Counted from the first letter of the stretch, positions 8,465 through 16,871 are shown. The stretch is DNA of 64,000 nt from an uncultured Clostridia bacterium (GCA_944387885.1 CALXGR010000007.1:1-64000); one strand, 5' to 3'. Notes: generated by a model from the sequence alone, not told the origin. Translations and numbers: made by a program.

Positions 8465-9775
8465 ATGTGGTTTGACGAGGCAGTAATCTATCAAATTTAC
8501 CCCTTGGGCCTGTGCGGCGCACCCCGGCAGAATTGCGGGGAGGAGAGCCATAACATTCTGAAAGTGCTGGACTGGGTGGAGCATATCCGCTCTCTGGGTG
8601 TCACCACGGTATTGTTCAATCCTTTGTTCCTGTCCGATGCCCACGGCTATGACACCCGGGATTATACCCTGGTGGATAACCGGGTCGGAACCAATGAGGA
8701 TTTCAAAAAGGTCTGCCAGGCCATCCATGATGCCGGAATGAAGGTCATGCTGGATGGAGTGTTCAACCATGTGGGCCGGGGCTTCTGGGCTTTCCGGGAT
8801 GTGCAGGAGAAAAAATGGGACAGCCCTTACAAGGACTGGTTCAACATACACTTTGATGGGGACAGTCCCTACCAGGACGGATTCTGGTATGAGGGCTGGG
8901 AAGGCCACTATGAACTGGTCAAGCTGAACCTGAAGAACCCGGCGGTGGTGGACCACCACTTCTCCGCCATCCGGAAATGGGTGGAAGAATTTGACATTGA
9001 CGGCCTGCGGCTGGATGTGGCCTACTGCCTGGACCCGGATTACCTGCGGCAGCTGCGCCGGTTTACCGACAGCCTGAAGCCTGACTTCGTTCTGTTCGGG
9101 GAAACCCTCCATGGGGACTACAACCGTTGGATGAATGACGAAATGTGCCATTCCGTGACCAACTATGAGTGCTATAAGGGGCTTTACTCCAGCTTCAACA
9201 GCATGAATATGTTTGAAATCGGTCACAGCCTGGCCCGGCAGTTCGGCCCCGAGCCCTGGACCCTGTATAAAGGGAAACACCTGGTCTGCTTTGTGGATAA
9301 CCATGATGTAAGCCGTATTGCCAGCATCCTTACCAATCAGGAGCATCTGGCACCCATTTACGGACTCATGTTCGGCATGCCGGGAGTTCCGGCGGTCTAC
9401 TACGGCAGTGAGTGGGGAATCAAGGGAGATAAATCCCAGGGAGACTGGAATCTCCGTCCCCAACTGGATAAGCCGGAGGAAAACGACCTGACCCGCTGGA
9501 TCACCCAGCTGGCTCAGGCCCATAAGAAGAGCGAAGCCCTCTGTTACGGGGACTACCAGAATATTATGCTCAACAATAAGCAGATCATCTTCCAGCGTGC
9601 CACCCAGAACCAGCGGGTGCTGGTGGCCATCAATGCAGACAGCGAGCCCTATACCGCTCACTTCAATGCAGGGTGCGGCCTGGCCGTGGACCTGATTACC
9701 GGGAACCAGCACGACTTCGGAGGGGGAAGCCTTCTGCCTCCTTACAGTGTCCAGTACTGGCTTTGCGAGAGATAA
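8465..9775 (+). CDS. Alpha-amylase family (GH13) glycoside hydrolase
   Basis: A 436-residue (beta/alpha)8 enzyme with all four GH13 signatures: region I DGVFNHVG (97-104), region II GLRLDVA with nucleophile D184, region III FGETLHGDY with acid/base E213, and region IV FVDNHD with D281. There is no signal peptide, so it should act on alpha-glucans or maltodextrins in the cytoplasm. The short length and lack of an N-terminal carbohydrate module fit a small cytoplasmic amylase or neopullulanase-like enzyme. ATG 8465 has AAAGGAAG upstream; a TTG at 8447 is rejected because the ribosome site lies inside that longer frame. Confidence 0.85.
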   Translation: MWFDEAVIYQIYPLGLCGAPRQNCGEESHNILKVLDWVEHIRSLGVTTVLFNPLFLSDAHGYDTRDYTLVDNRVGTNEDFKKVCQAIHDAGMKVMLDGVFNHVGRGFWAFRDVQEKKWDSPYKDWFNIHFDGDSPYQDGFWYEGWEGHYELVKLNLKNPAVVDHHFSAIRKWVEEFDIDGLRLDVAYCLDPDYLRQLRRFTDSLKPDFVLFGETLHGDYNRWMNDEMCHSVTNYECYKGLYSSFNSMNMFEIGHSLARQFGPEPWTLYKGKHLVCFVDNHDVSRIASILTNQEHLAPIYGLMFGMPGVPAVYYGSEWGIKGDKSQGDWNLRPQLDKPEENDLTRWITQLAQAHKKSEALCYGDYQNIMLNNKQIIFQRATQNQRVLVAINADSEPYTAHFNAGCGLAVDLITGNQHDFGGGSLLPPYSVQYWLCER

Positions 9776-9781
9776 GAAAAA

Positions 9782-10264
9782 ATGAGTAAATTCAAAAAAC
9801 TGGCCTTTGCCCTCATTCTTCTCCTGATTCTGGCAGGTTGCCAGACCAAAGAGCAGGAACCCCTGCGGGTCTACTCCTTCCATGGGGAAGATGCTCTCTT
9901 TTCTGTCTCCAATGGGGTCATTGTCCAGAGCGAGGAGCAGGACATCTTCAGCGGCGGAGAGCTCAAAACCCTGGAAGGTTTCCCGGAAGAGATTGCTCAA
10001 TTCACTGCAACCTATTACTGGGTCAATGATGCAGAGGAGAGTGTGATCACCCAAAATCAGGTGATCAACCAAACAGGCGATGAAATAAAGGCAGACGGAG
10101 ATCTGGGCAAGATGTGGGGGGAGAAAGGCTCCTTCCTCAGCCTGAATGAGGGCTGGACCGATCAGCTCTATTTTGAACTGGAAGTGATTCAGAAGGACGG
10201 AACTACCCACACCTACCGGCTAAAGATGGAAGTGAGCGAGATCACTCCCGCTGACCAGCAGTAA
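9782..10264 (+). CDS. Small lipoprotein of unknown function
   Basis: A 160-residue protein with a clear lipoprotein signal: KFKK, a hydrophobic stretch, and the lipobox LAG-C20, so it should be anchored to the outer face of the membrane by Cys20. The mature part is acidic and predicted to be beta-rich (YSFHGEDALFSVSNGVIV, then FELEVIQKDGTTHTYRLKME), like small ligand-binding or structural lipoproteins of clostridia. I do not recognise a family. It follows the GH13 gene by 6 bp and ends the four-gene set, with a strong terminator 8 bp downstream. Confidence 0.7.
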   Translation: MSKFKKLAFALILLLILAGCQTKEQEPLRVYSFHGEDALFSVSNGVIVQSEEQDIFSGGELKTLEGFPEEIAQFTATYYWVNDAEESVITQNQVINQTGDEIKADGDLGKMWGEKGSFLSLNEGWTDQLYFELEVIQKDGTTHTYRLKMEVSEITPADQQ

Positions 10265-10272
10265 GATATGAC

Positions 10273-10310
10273 AAAAGGGGGACGGCCTTTTTGAGGCCGT
10301 CCCCCTTTTT
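10273..10310 (+). terminator. Rho-independent terminator
   Basis: A 16-bp perfect stem (10273-10288 with 10294-10309) around a five-base loop, ending in a T-run. It closes the ATP-grasp to lipoprotein set. The sequence TATAAT (10310-10315) starts at the last T of the run. Confidence 0.92.
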
Positions 10311-10364
10311 ATAATGGAGCAAAAAAGAAAGAGCCTTGCCTAAAAGCAAAGCTCTAATCTTTTT

Positions 10365-10423
10365 CCGCACTCCTGCAAAGGAGGACAGGAGTTGGGCCGT
10401 TTCGGAAAACTGCGGATACCCAA
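10365..10423 (+). ncRNA. Candidate structured RNA with H-type pseudoknot
   Basis: CCGCA (10365-10369) can pair with TGCGG (10411-10415), enclosing CTCCTG/CAGGAG (10370-10375 with 10386-10391) and a small CCG-TTT-CGG hairpin (10397-10405). TTGGG (10392-10396), inside the enclosing helix, can pair with CCCAA (10419-10423) outside it, making a pseudoknot. I compared it from memory with purine, ZTP, THF, fluoride, c-di-GMP and ykkC riboswitch consensus and saw no match. Real but unknown, or chance folding, are both possible. Confidence 0.35.
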
Positions 10424-10660
10424 TGTTATGAAAGGAAACACATGAAAAAAGTTTGTAACCAACCTGCAATTAAATTGTAACCAAATTGAAATAACTTGTC
10501 AATAGGAAGTTGGGGAAAAATATGTAAAATTTTTGTGCAAAAAGGAATTTTCTCAGGGAAGAAACCTCCTTTTGGGAAAGTACTACTAATCAGGAGCAGT
10601 TGTTGTGAAAATGCCACTTTTTCCACAAAATAAAAATGAAAAGTTTGGCAGGGAAAGGCT

Positions 10661-10689
10661 TTGTCTTTTGGCGTCTTCTGTGCTAAAAT
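10661..10689 (+). promoter_or_regulatory. Promoter of the IMP dehydrogenase gene
   Basis: -35 TTGTCT (10661-10666), 17-bp spacer, -10 TAAAAT (10684-10689), about 45 bp ahead of the start codon at 10735, which has the site AAGGAG. Confidence 0.65.
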
Positions 10690-10734
10690 GGTAAACAAAA
10701 ATCACATACCTGTTACAAGAAAAGGAGATATGTT

Positions 10735-12240
10735 ATGGCTACTTATTTTACCGAGCCCAGCCGCACTTTTGGAGAGTATCTGTTGGTCCCTGGTTATTCT
10801 TCCTCAGAATGTGTGCCGGACGCTGTCAGTCTGAAAACTCCTTTGGTCAAGTACAGAAAGGGCCAGGAAGAGTGCCCTCTCACCATGAATATCCCTATGG
10901 TCAGCGCCATTATGCAGTCTGTATCCGGGGATAACCTGGCCATTGCCCTGGCCAAGCAGGGCGGCGTGTCCTTTATTTACGGCAACCAGACTGTTGAGGA
11001 CGAAGCTGCAATGGTAGCCCGGGTAAAGAGCTACAAGAAGGGCTTTGTCACCAGCAAGTGCAACCTTTGCCCTGAGGCAACCCTGGCCGATGTTCTGGAG
11101 CTGAAAGCTACCACCGGTCACTCTACCGTGGCTATCACCCATGACGGTACTGCCCACGGCAAACTGCTGGGCATTGTAGCCAGCCGGGATTACCGGGTCA
11201 GCCGGATGAGCGTGGAAACTCCCGTCAGCGAGTTTATGACTCCCCTGGAGAAGCTGGTGGTTGCCCCTGATACCACCACCCTGAAGGAAGCCAACGATAT
11301 TATCTGGGACAACAAGATCAACAGCCTGCCCCTGGTGGACAAGGACGGACATCTCCAGTACCTGGTGTTCCGGAAGGACTACGACAGCCATAAGGAATTT
11401 GTCAACGAGCTGCTGGACGCCAACAAGAGCTATGTGGTAGGCGCCGGCATCAACACCCGTGACTATGCAAAGCGTGTCCCCGCTCTGGTGGAAGCTGGTG
11501 CAGACGTGCTCTGCATTGACTCCTCCGAGGGATTCAGCGAGTGGCAGAGCCGCACCATCTCCTGGATTCGGGAGCATTACGGCGATACCGTCAAGGTAGG
11601 TGCCGGCAACGTGGTGGACCGGGACGGATTCCGTTTCCTGGCCGAGGCCGGTGCTGACTTTGTCAAGATCGGCATTGGCGGCGGTTCCATCTGCATTACC
11701 CGTGAGACCAAGGGCATTGGCCGTGGACAGGCCACTGCCGTGATCGAGGTAGCCAAGGCCCGGGACGAGTACTACAAGGAGACCGGCATTTATGTGCCCA
11801 TCTGCTCCGACGGCGGTATCGTTCACGACTATCATATTACCCTGGCCCTGGCCATGGGCGCTGACTTTGTCATGCTGGGCCGGTACTTTGCCCGGTTCGA
11901 TGAAAGCCCCACCAACAAGCTGCGTATCAACGGCAACTATGTGAAGGAGTACTGGGGCGAGGGCAGCAACCGTGCCCGGAACTGGCAGCGGTACGACCTG
12001 GGCGGCGCCTCCAAGCTGAGCTTTGAAGAAGGCGTGGACAGCTATGTGCCTTACGCCGGACCTCTGGCCGACGGCGTGAATATCACCCTGTACAAGGTCA
12101 AGAGCACCATGTGCAACTGCGGAGCCCTCCCCATGCCTGGACAGCAGCAGAAAGCCCGCCTGACCGTTGTGTCCTCCACCTCCATTGTGGAGGGCGGCAG
12201 CCATGACGTTATCCTGAAGAACAGTCAGGGCGCCAACTAA
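10735..12240 (+). CDS. guaB: IMP dehydrogenase, divergent long form
   Basis: A 501-residue cytoplasmic enzyme that oxidises IMP to XMP with NAD+, the committed step of GMP synthesis. The catalytic loop is [10 protein letters not shown] with Cys320; a paired CBS (Bateman) regulatory insert lies at about residues 100-225; phosphate-binding [11 protein letters not shown] and [12 protein letters not shown] follow. The sequence departs from the common bacterial form (VGIGPGSICTTR, then DGGI): here the loop is [13 protein letters not shown] and the C-terminus is unusual ([20 protein letters not shown]). It therefore appears to belong to the divergent IMPDH clade seen in some clostridia and protists. 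It is monocistronic, with its own promoter and terminator. Confidence 0.85.
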   Translation: MATYFTEPSRTFGEYLLVPGYSSSECVPDAVSLKTPLVKYRKGQEECPLTMNIPMVSAIMQSVSGDNLAIALAKQGGVSFIYGNQTVEDEAAMVARVKSYKKGFVTSKCNLCPEATLADVLELKATTGHSTVAITHDGTAHGKLLGIVASRDYRVSRMSVETPVSEFMTPLEKLVVAPDTTTLKEANDIIWDNKINSLPLVDKDGHLQYLVFRKDYDSHKEFVNELLDANKSYVVGAGINTRDYAKRVPALVEAGADVLCIDSSEGFSEWQSRTISWIREHYGDTVKVGAGNVVDRDGFRFLAEAGADFVKIGIGGGSICITRETKGIGRGQATAVIEVAKARDEYYKETGIYVPICSDGGIVHDYHITLALAMGADFVMLGRYFARFDESPTNKLRINGNYVKEYWGEGSNRARNWQRYDLGGASKLSFEEGVDSYVPYAGPLADGVNITLYKVKSTMCNCGALPMPGQQQKARLTVVSSTSIVEGGSHDVILKNSQGAN

Positions 12241-12252
12241 AGTGAATTAAAG

Positions 12253-12285
12253 AAAAATCCCGGCTCAAAATGAGCCGGGATTTTT
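12253..12285. terminator. Bidirectional terminator
   Basis: A perfect 15-bp stem (12253-12267 with 12271-12285), three-base loop, A-run and T-run on the two sides. It separates the IMPDH gene (+) from the convergent MATE gene (-). Confidence 0.93.
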
Positions 12286-12287
12286 TA

Positions 12288-13661
12288 TTATATGTTTTCT
12301 TTCAGGCGGGGCTTGTACCGGAAGTAGACCCAGAAGGAAAGCAGAACGGTGAGAATGTCTGCGGTCACCTGGGACCATACCAGACCGTACATCCCCACCA
12401 GGGCGTTGAGAATGAAGAGCATGGGAATGTTGAAACCCAGCCACCGGGCAACCCCCAGGAACAGGGAGATCCGGCCTTTCCCGAAGGATTGGAAAAGGTA
12501 GACGGTAAAGAAACTCAGGAACATGAGAGGAGTAGCCAGTACCCGGATTCGGAGGAATTGGGTGGCCAGAGCTACAGTCTGAGGCTCCGAGATAAACAGG
12601 TTGGCCAGTTGGGGCGCAAACAATTCATAGAGAAGAATGCTCACTCCGGCAATAGCCAGACCCAGGGTCCGGGAAAAACGGATGGCATCATCCATCCGCT
12701 TTTTGTTTCCCGCAGAATAGTTGTAGGCCACCAGCGGAAGCATACCCTGACAGATACCGATTCCTACGTTCAGGGGGAAACGCTCCACCTTCAGTACAAT
12801 GCCGATGGCGGCCAGAGCCAGGTCATGGTAGGAGACCATAAGCTTGTCCAGCACCACATAATCCAGATCAAACAGAAGGGTGGCCACGGCGGAGGGGATA
12901 CCTACCCCGAACACCCCCAGGATGCTTTCCCTGCAGGGCATACCCTCCCGGGAATTGAAGGTGATGATGGAGCCGGGCCCCATCCCTACCAGAACCCGGA
13001 TAAAGTAGAGCAGGGCCACACAGTTGGAAATGCAGGTGGCAATTCCGGCCCCCAGCACCGCATGACCGGAGGGGAGAAGCACAAACATGAAAAGAGGGTC
13101 CAGGGCAATGTTCAGGACACCGCCCAGAATAATGCCTGCACTGGCCTCCCGGGAACGGCCGATGCTTCGAATGAGATTGGCCAGAACGTTGGACAGTACC
13201 GTGGGAACGCCTCCCAGCACAATGACACAGAAGGCATATTGCCGGGCGTAAGGGTAGGTATTTTCCCCGGCACCCAGCAGCCCCAAAAGAGGGTCCATGA
13301 AAAGGGCAGTGCCCAGGGCAAAGACTACTGCAATGAAAACGCCCAGCCAGAGGGAAAAGACACTTACCCGGCGAGCTTCCTCTTCCCGGGACTGACCCAG
13401 CAGGCGGGAGATAAGGGAACCGCCGCCCACTCCCGAAAGGCCTGCCAGACAAAGGGTAATATTGAAAACAGGCAGAATCAGGGAAGTGGAGGCTACCATG
13501 TAGGGGTCCCCGGTCTGCCCCACAAAGAAGGTGTCAGCCATGTTATAAATCAGGACGATCAGCTGGCTGACCACCGCCGGAAGAATCATCTTTCCCAGAG
13601 CGGCGGGAACGGGCATATCCCGGAAGATTCTTGTCTGGGGAGAAAGGGTATCGGAACCCAT
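12288..13661 (-). CDS. MATE family multidrug/Na+ efflux pump
   Basis: A 457-residue inner membrane antiporter with about twelve helices in two repeats. The N-terminal segment PAALGKMILPAVVSQLIVLIYNMADTFFVG matches the MATE (NorM/DinF/MepA) start, including the conserved D in NMADTFFVGQ, and the SGVGGGSLISRLLG loop follows. It would export cationic compounds using Na+ or H+. The chosen ATG at 13661 (MGSDTLSP) has AGAAGGTG upstream; longer in-frame readings would run into the palindromic region beyond 13750. The substrate is not inferable. It is transcribed toward the shared terminator. Confidence 0.9.
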   Translation of the reverse strand: MGSDTLSPQTRIFRDMPVPAALGKMILPAVVSQLIVLIYNMADTFFVGQTGDPYMVASTSLILPVFNITLCLAGLSGVGGGSLISRLLGQSREEEARRVSVFSLWLGVFIAVVFALGTALFMDPLLGLLGAGENTYPYARQYAFCVIVLGGVPTVLSNVLANLIRSIGRSREASAGIILGGVLNIALDPLFMFVLLPSGHAVLGAGIATCISNCVALLYFIRVLVGMGPGSIITFNSREGMPCRESILGVFGVGIPSAVATLLFDLDYVVLDKLMVSYHDLALAAIGIVLKVERFPLNVGIGICQGMLPLVAYNYSAGNKKRMDDAIRFSRTLGLAIAGVSILLYELFAPQLANLFISEPQTVALATQFLRIRVLATPLMFLSFFTVYLFQSFGKGRISLFLGVARWLGFNIPMLFILNALVGMYGLVWSQVTADILTVLLSFWVYFRYKPRLKENI

Positions 13662-13749
13662 AAAAAGCACCTTCTTTTCAAGTTTAAAAAGTCCATCCGC
13701 CCGGGAAAAAGGCAGTTGCCATGCTTGGGCGGAAAAGGGATGAGGAGGG

Positions 13750-13850
13750 CCGGAAGAGGGGACTTGAAAAATCTTTTGCTTTGCAAAAGATTTCACCCTG
13801 AGGGCTATGCCCTCAGGGTACGCTGCCGGCTTCAAGCCTCAACTGACCAG
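13750..13850. repeat. Palindromic region beside tRNA-Leu
   Basis: Two adjacent perfect 25-base hairpins, each with an 11-bp stem and a three-base loop, lie at 13769-13793 (AT-rich stem) and 13795-13819 (GC-rich stem). They are flanked by sequences resembling the tRNA-Leu T-arm in opposite orientations: GAGGGGACTTGAA near 13756-13768 (same strand sense as the real gene) and GGCTTCAAGCC at 13828-13838 (opposite sense). See findings. Confidence 0.7.
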
Positions 13851-13889
13851 AAAAAAGGCGGTCGCCCCGTGGGCAACCGCCTTTTTTCT
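13849..13889 (-). terminator. Terminator of tRNA-Leu
   Basis: A long stem (13849-13866 with 13871-13889, one mismatch) with a four-base loop and a T-run on the minus strand. Its outer arm overlaps the encoded CCA end of the tRNA. Confidence 0.85.
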
Positions 13890-13972
13890 GGTGCGAGAGA
13901 TGGGACTTGAACCCACACGCTAATAGCACACGCACCTCAAACGTGCCTGTCTGCCAGTTCCAGCACTCTCGC
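13889..13972 (-). tRNA. tRNA-Leu (anticodon GAG)
   Basis: 84 nt including an encoded CCA. The acceptor stem GCGAGAG pairs with CTCTCGC; the anticodon stem CACGT/GCGTG encloses the loop TTGAGGT, giving anticodon GAG. The long variable arm and the TTCAAGT T-loop fit a class II leucine tRNA decoding CUC and CUU. Confidence 0.95.
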
Positions 13973-14030
13973 ATATATCCTGCGGACTTATCACCGCAGG
14001 ACTTATAATATCACAAATGGAGTACAAAAG

Positions 14031-15305
14031 TCAAGAGGTATGACCAGGATATTTGGAAAAATCTTCATCCCGCCTGAAAGCAGGGGAGGGAATCTGCTCC
14101 TCCTGGGCGGAAGCAGGGTTCATTTCACCTACCGCTTTCAACTTCCGCTGGATTTGGCGGGTGCGTACTCCCACCAGATTTTCCAAGTCGCTGCCTGCCT
14201 GGGCGATCCGCTTCTGGGTCTGGGCCAGGGCCAGGCCGAAGGTCTCAAACTCCTGGGTCACGCTGTCCAGCACCTTCCAGACTTCACTGCTCCGCTGCTG
14301 GATGGCCAGGGTGCGGAATCCCATCTGCAGACTGTTGAGAAGGGCGCTCATGGTGGTGGGGCCGGCTACTACTACCCGGAACTCTCCCTGGATACGGTCG
14401 GCAATTCCACGGCTGACCACCTCTGCATAAAGCCCCTCCACCGGCAGGAACATAATTCCAAAATCGGTGGTGTGGGGAGGACGGACATACTTGGTCCGGA
14501 TGTCCTTGGCAAAGCTCCGGACCCGTTGCTCCAGGGCTTTGGCCGCCGCATCCACCAGCCGGGGGTCGGCGGATTCCTGGGCAGTGACCAGGGCATTGTA
14601 GGCATCCAGGGGGAACTTGGCATCAATGGGCAGGTAAACCGGCTCTCTTCCGTCTCCGGGCAGGCGGAGGGCAAACTCCACCCGCTCGCTGCTGCCGGGA
14701 ATGGTGGCTATGTTTTCCGCATACTGGTCCTTGGTCAGAAGCTGCTCCAGAATGGCGGAAAGCTGGACTTCTCCCAGGATTCCCCGGGTTTTCACACCGC
14801 TGAGGACCTTTTTCAGGTCGCCCACCCCGGCGGCCAGATTTTGCATTTCCCCCAGACCTTTGTATACCTGCTCCAGCTGGCGGCTTACCAGGCCGAAACT
14901 CCGGCTCAGTTTTTCGTCCAGGGTCTTCTGCATCTTTTCGTCCACCGTCATCCGCATCTGATCCAGCTGTCGGGTGTTGTCCCGCTGAAGGCTGGCCAGC
15001 CGGGATTCCATGGTGGTCCGGATGTTTTCCAGCTTCTGCTCCGTCTGTAAAGCCATGCCCTGAAGCTGCTCTGCTACCAGCCGGTTCTGACCGGTCAGGG
15101 TCTGCTGGAGGGCGTTCTGCTGGCTCATGAGATATTGCAGCTGCCGGGAGGTATTCTTCTCCAGGTTCTCGCTGAGCTGCCGGTAAAGCTGGGTGGATTG
15201 GTTGTCCCGGTCTCCGGAGCGCCCGGCCCTTGCCCAGGCAAGAATTGAAAAAATGCAGGCCAGGGCAGCCAGCCCCAGGGTAACCAGCGAAATGGCATCT
15301 CCCAT
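14031..15305 (-). CDS. rmuC: DNA recombination protein RmuC homologue
   Basis: A 424-residue protein. An N-terminal membrane anchor (residues 5-24) is followed by a long coiled coil (30-150) and the conserved RmuC nuclease-like core (about 160-350), with GILGEVQLSAILEQLL, the VYLPIDAKFPLDAY motif and DFGIMFLPVEGLYAEVV. RmuC limits inversions at short inverted repeats in E. coli and has a restriction-endonuclease-like fold. It is interesting that it lies beside the inverted-repeat region at tRNA-Leu, though this may be coincidence. ATG 15305 is the start; the polysaccharide deacetylase gene is divergent. Confidence 0.92.
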   Translation of the reverse strand: MGDAISLVTLGLAALACIFSILAWARAGRSGDRDNQSTQLYRQLSENLEKNTSRQLQYLMSQQNALQQTLTGQNRLVAEQLQGMALQTEQKLENIRTTMESRLASLQRDNTRQLDQMRMTVDEKMQKTLDEKLSRSFGLVSRQLEQVYKGLGEMQNLAAGVGDLKKVLSGVKTRGILGEVQLSAILEQLLTKDQYAENIATIPGSSERVEFALRLPGDGREPVYLPIDAKFPLDAYNALVTAQESADPRLVDAAAKALEQRVRSFAKDIRTKYVRPPHTTDFGIMFLPVEGLYAEVVSRGIADRIQGEFRVVVAGPTTMSALLNSLQMGFRTLAIQQRSSEVWKVLDSVTQEFETFGLALAQTQKRIAQAGSDLENLVGVRTRQIQRKLKAVGEMNPASAQEEQIPSPAFRRDEDFSKYPGHTS

Positions 15306-15411
15306 ATGTTACTCTCTCTTTCCCGGGAGCATAAATCCTCCCGCACCGCTCATATCCTCTAGTATATCGGGTTTGCAGGTTAAAATCAATCTGGGACAGG
15401 AGAAGGAAACC

Positions 15412-16239
15412 ATGGATTACAGGGGCGGAAGAATCAGACGGAAAATTTATTTTGGAACAGCCATCCTCATGCTGGGGCTGGTGCTGGGAATGCGGTGTGC
15501 TCAGCTGCCCACAGGCTGCAGGGAAGAAACCGTGACGGGAATCCCCCAGGATTCCTGGCTTCAGGTGGATGGGGGACAGGCCTTGGAGGAGGGGACCAAA
15601 CTGGTCTGTCTTACCTTTGACGACGGCCCCAGTTCCACCACGACCCGGGTGCTGGATATCCTTAAGGAGGAGCAGGTCCCGGCTACCTTTTTTGTGACGG
15701 CGGCGGACCATAACCGGGAATATCTTCCCCTCATTGCCCGGGCGGTGGAGGAGGGCCATCAGATCGCTCTCCATACGGCCAAGCACCGGTACCAGGATAT
15801 CTATGCCAGCACCGAGGCTTTCTGGCTGGACATCAAGGAGCTGCGCCAGTCCATCTGCCATTATGTGGACCTGTCCACGGTTACCTGGCTTCGGTTCCCT
15901 GGAGGAAGCACCAATACCGTAAGCCATAAATACGGGGGCAGCAGCATTATGAAGGACCTGAAAGAACAGGCCAGAGAAAAAGGGTATCAGGTCATAGACT
16001 GGAATGTGTGTGCCGAGGATGCGGTAGGCGGGCATCCCACGGCCTCCCAGATCCTGAAAAATATCAAGGAGGATGTTCAGGATAAATCGGTCTGTGTGGT
16101 CCTTATGCATGATACCGCCGCAACCACCACCACGGCCCAGGCGCTGCCGGATATTATTGACTGGTTCCGCAGCCAGGGATTTACCTTCTGCACCGTGGAG
16201 GAAATGGCCCGGCAGACGGGACAGAACGGTCCGGCCTGA
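15412..16239 (+). CDS. Polysaccharide deacetylase (carbohydrate esterase family 4)
   Basis: A 275-residue membrane-anchored enzyme: one N-terminal helix (residues 12-30) then a NodB-homology domain. The metal and catalytic motifs are present: TFDDGP (motif 1), H-T-A-K-H (motif 2, H-x3-H), RFPGGS (motif 3) and a late LMHDTAATT histidine (motif 5). Such enzymes remove acetyl groups from N-acetylglucosamine in peptidoglycan on the outer surface and can raise lysozyme resistance. ATG 15412 is preceded by AGGAGAAGG. The next gene begins 76 bp later in the same direction. Confidence 0.9.
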   Translation: MDYRGGRIRRKIYFGTAILMLGLVLGMRCAQLPTGCREETVTGIPQDSWLQVDGGQALEEGTKLVCLTFDDGPSSTTTRVLDILKEEQVPATFFVTAADHNREYLPLIARAVEEGHQIALHTAKHRYQDIYASTEAFWLDIKELRQSICHYVDLSTVTWLRFPGGSTNTVSHKYGGSSIMKDLKEQAREKGYQVIDWNVCAEDAVGGHPTASQILKNIKEDVQDKSVCVVLMHDTAATTTTAQALPDIIDWFRSQGFTFCTVEEMARQTGQNGPA

Positions 16240-16315
16240 GGAGAAGTTGCAAGGAAAAGAAAAATGTTGTAGAATGTGGAGAGGCAAAAGGACCTGGAAA
16301 AGGAGGCGGACCGGA

Positions 16316-16849
16316 ATGGGCGGCAGAAAAAGCAAATCCATGGCATTCTGCGGGGTAATGGGAGCCCTGATGGTCACCTTTATGCTGCTGGGGGACGTGG
16401 TGCCTTTGGCCACCTTCTGCGCCCCTATGCTGGCCGGATTGCTGCTGGTTCCGGTTACTGCGGAATACGGCAACCGGATGGGCGCCACCCTTTACCTGGC
16501 GGTGGGGGTGCTTTCCCTTCTGATCTCTTCCGACCCGGAAATGTCCTTTTGCTTTGTGTTTATGGCCGGGCCTTACCCCATGATCCGGAATAAGCTGGGA
16601 AAACTTCGTTCCAAAGCAGCCATGCTGGCTTTGAAGGTGGTCTATTTCAGTGTCATGCTGACCCTGATGTATGGGATGCTTCAGCTGATTTTTCCGGGAG
16701 TCATCCAGATGGAGGGAACGGGAATGGCCGCCTTTGCCCTGCTCATCGGGCTGGGACTGGTGACCTTTGTGGCCTATGATGCCCTGCTGGTCAGCTTTTC
16801 GGTGATTTACCGGATCAAGCTGCGGCCCAGGCTGAAACAATTTTTGTAA
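16316..16849 (+). CDS. Small integral membrane protein, ECF/DUF-type
   Basis: A 177-residue very hydrophobic protein with five or six predicted helices and a basic tail. It begins AFCGVMGALMVTFMLLG, the kind of N-terminal helix seen in small substrate-binding (S) components of ECF transporters and related uncharacterised membrane proteins, but no decisive motif is present and I do not claim that function. ATG 16316 has AAAAGGAGG nine bases before it. The glmS ribozyme begins 28 bp after its stop, so its transcript probably runs into the ribozyme, and self-cleavage would separate the two messages. Confidence 0.65.
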   Translation: MGGRKSKSMAFCGVMGALMVTFMLLGDVVPLATFCAPMLAGLLLVPVTAEYGNRMGATLYLAVGVLSLLISSDPEMSFCFVFMAGPYPMIRNKLGKLRSKAAMLALKVVYFSVMLTLMYGMLQLIFPGVIQMEGTGMAAFALLIGLGLVTFVAYDALLVSFSVIYRIKLRPRLKQFL

Positions 16850-16871
16850 TAAGGAGGAAAAACAGGAAAAC

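Larger units (their letters stand above)
10311..10734 (+). other. 424-bp region without a gene upstream of the IMPDH gene
   Basis: No supported coding sequence. It contains, in order: a -10-like TATAAT (10310-10315); an imperfect nine-pair hairpin (10330-10355) followed by a T-rich stretch; a set of helices that can fold into a pseudoknot (10365-10423); two direct repeats TTGTAACCAA at 10453-10462 and 10475-10484; and the IMPDH promoter (10661-10689). The middle part is AT-rich. The sequence content is far more structured than a normal spacer. Confidence 0.6.

Noticed and set aside
10330..10364. c-di-GMP-I riboswitch, suggested by a GCAAAGC string
   Set aside because: The other conserved parts of the GEMM aptamer (the first GCAA-type stem and the tetraloop receptor) are absent.
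10603..10628. Rex-like site (TTGTGAAA ... TTCCACAA)
   Set aside because: The half-sites are about right but the spacing is far too long and one arm has extra bases compared with the Rex consensus.
13769..13793. Simple rho-independent terminator for the MATE gene or tRNA
   Set aside because: It lies upstream of the MATE start, and the tRNA already has a stronger terminator immediately downstream; the hairpin is better treated as part of the repeat region.
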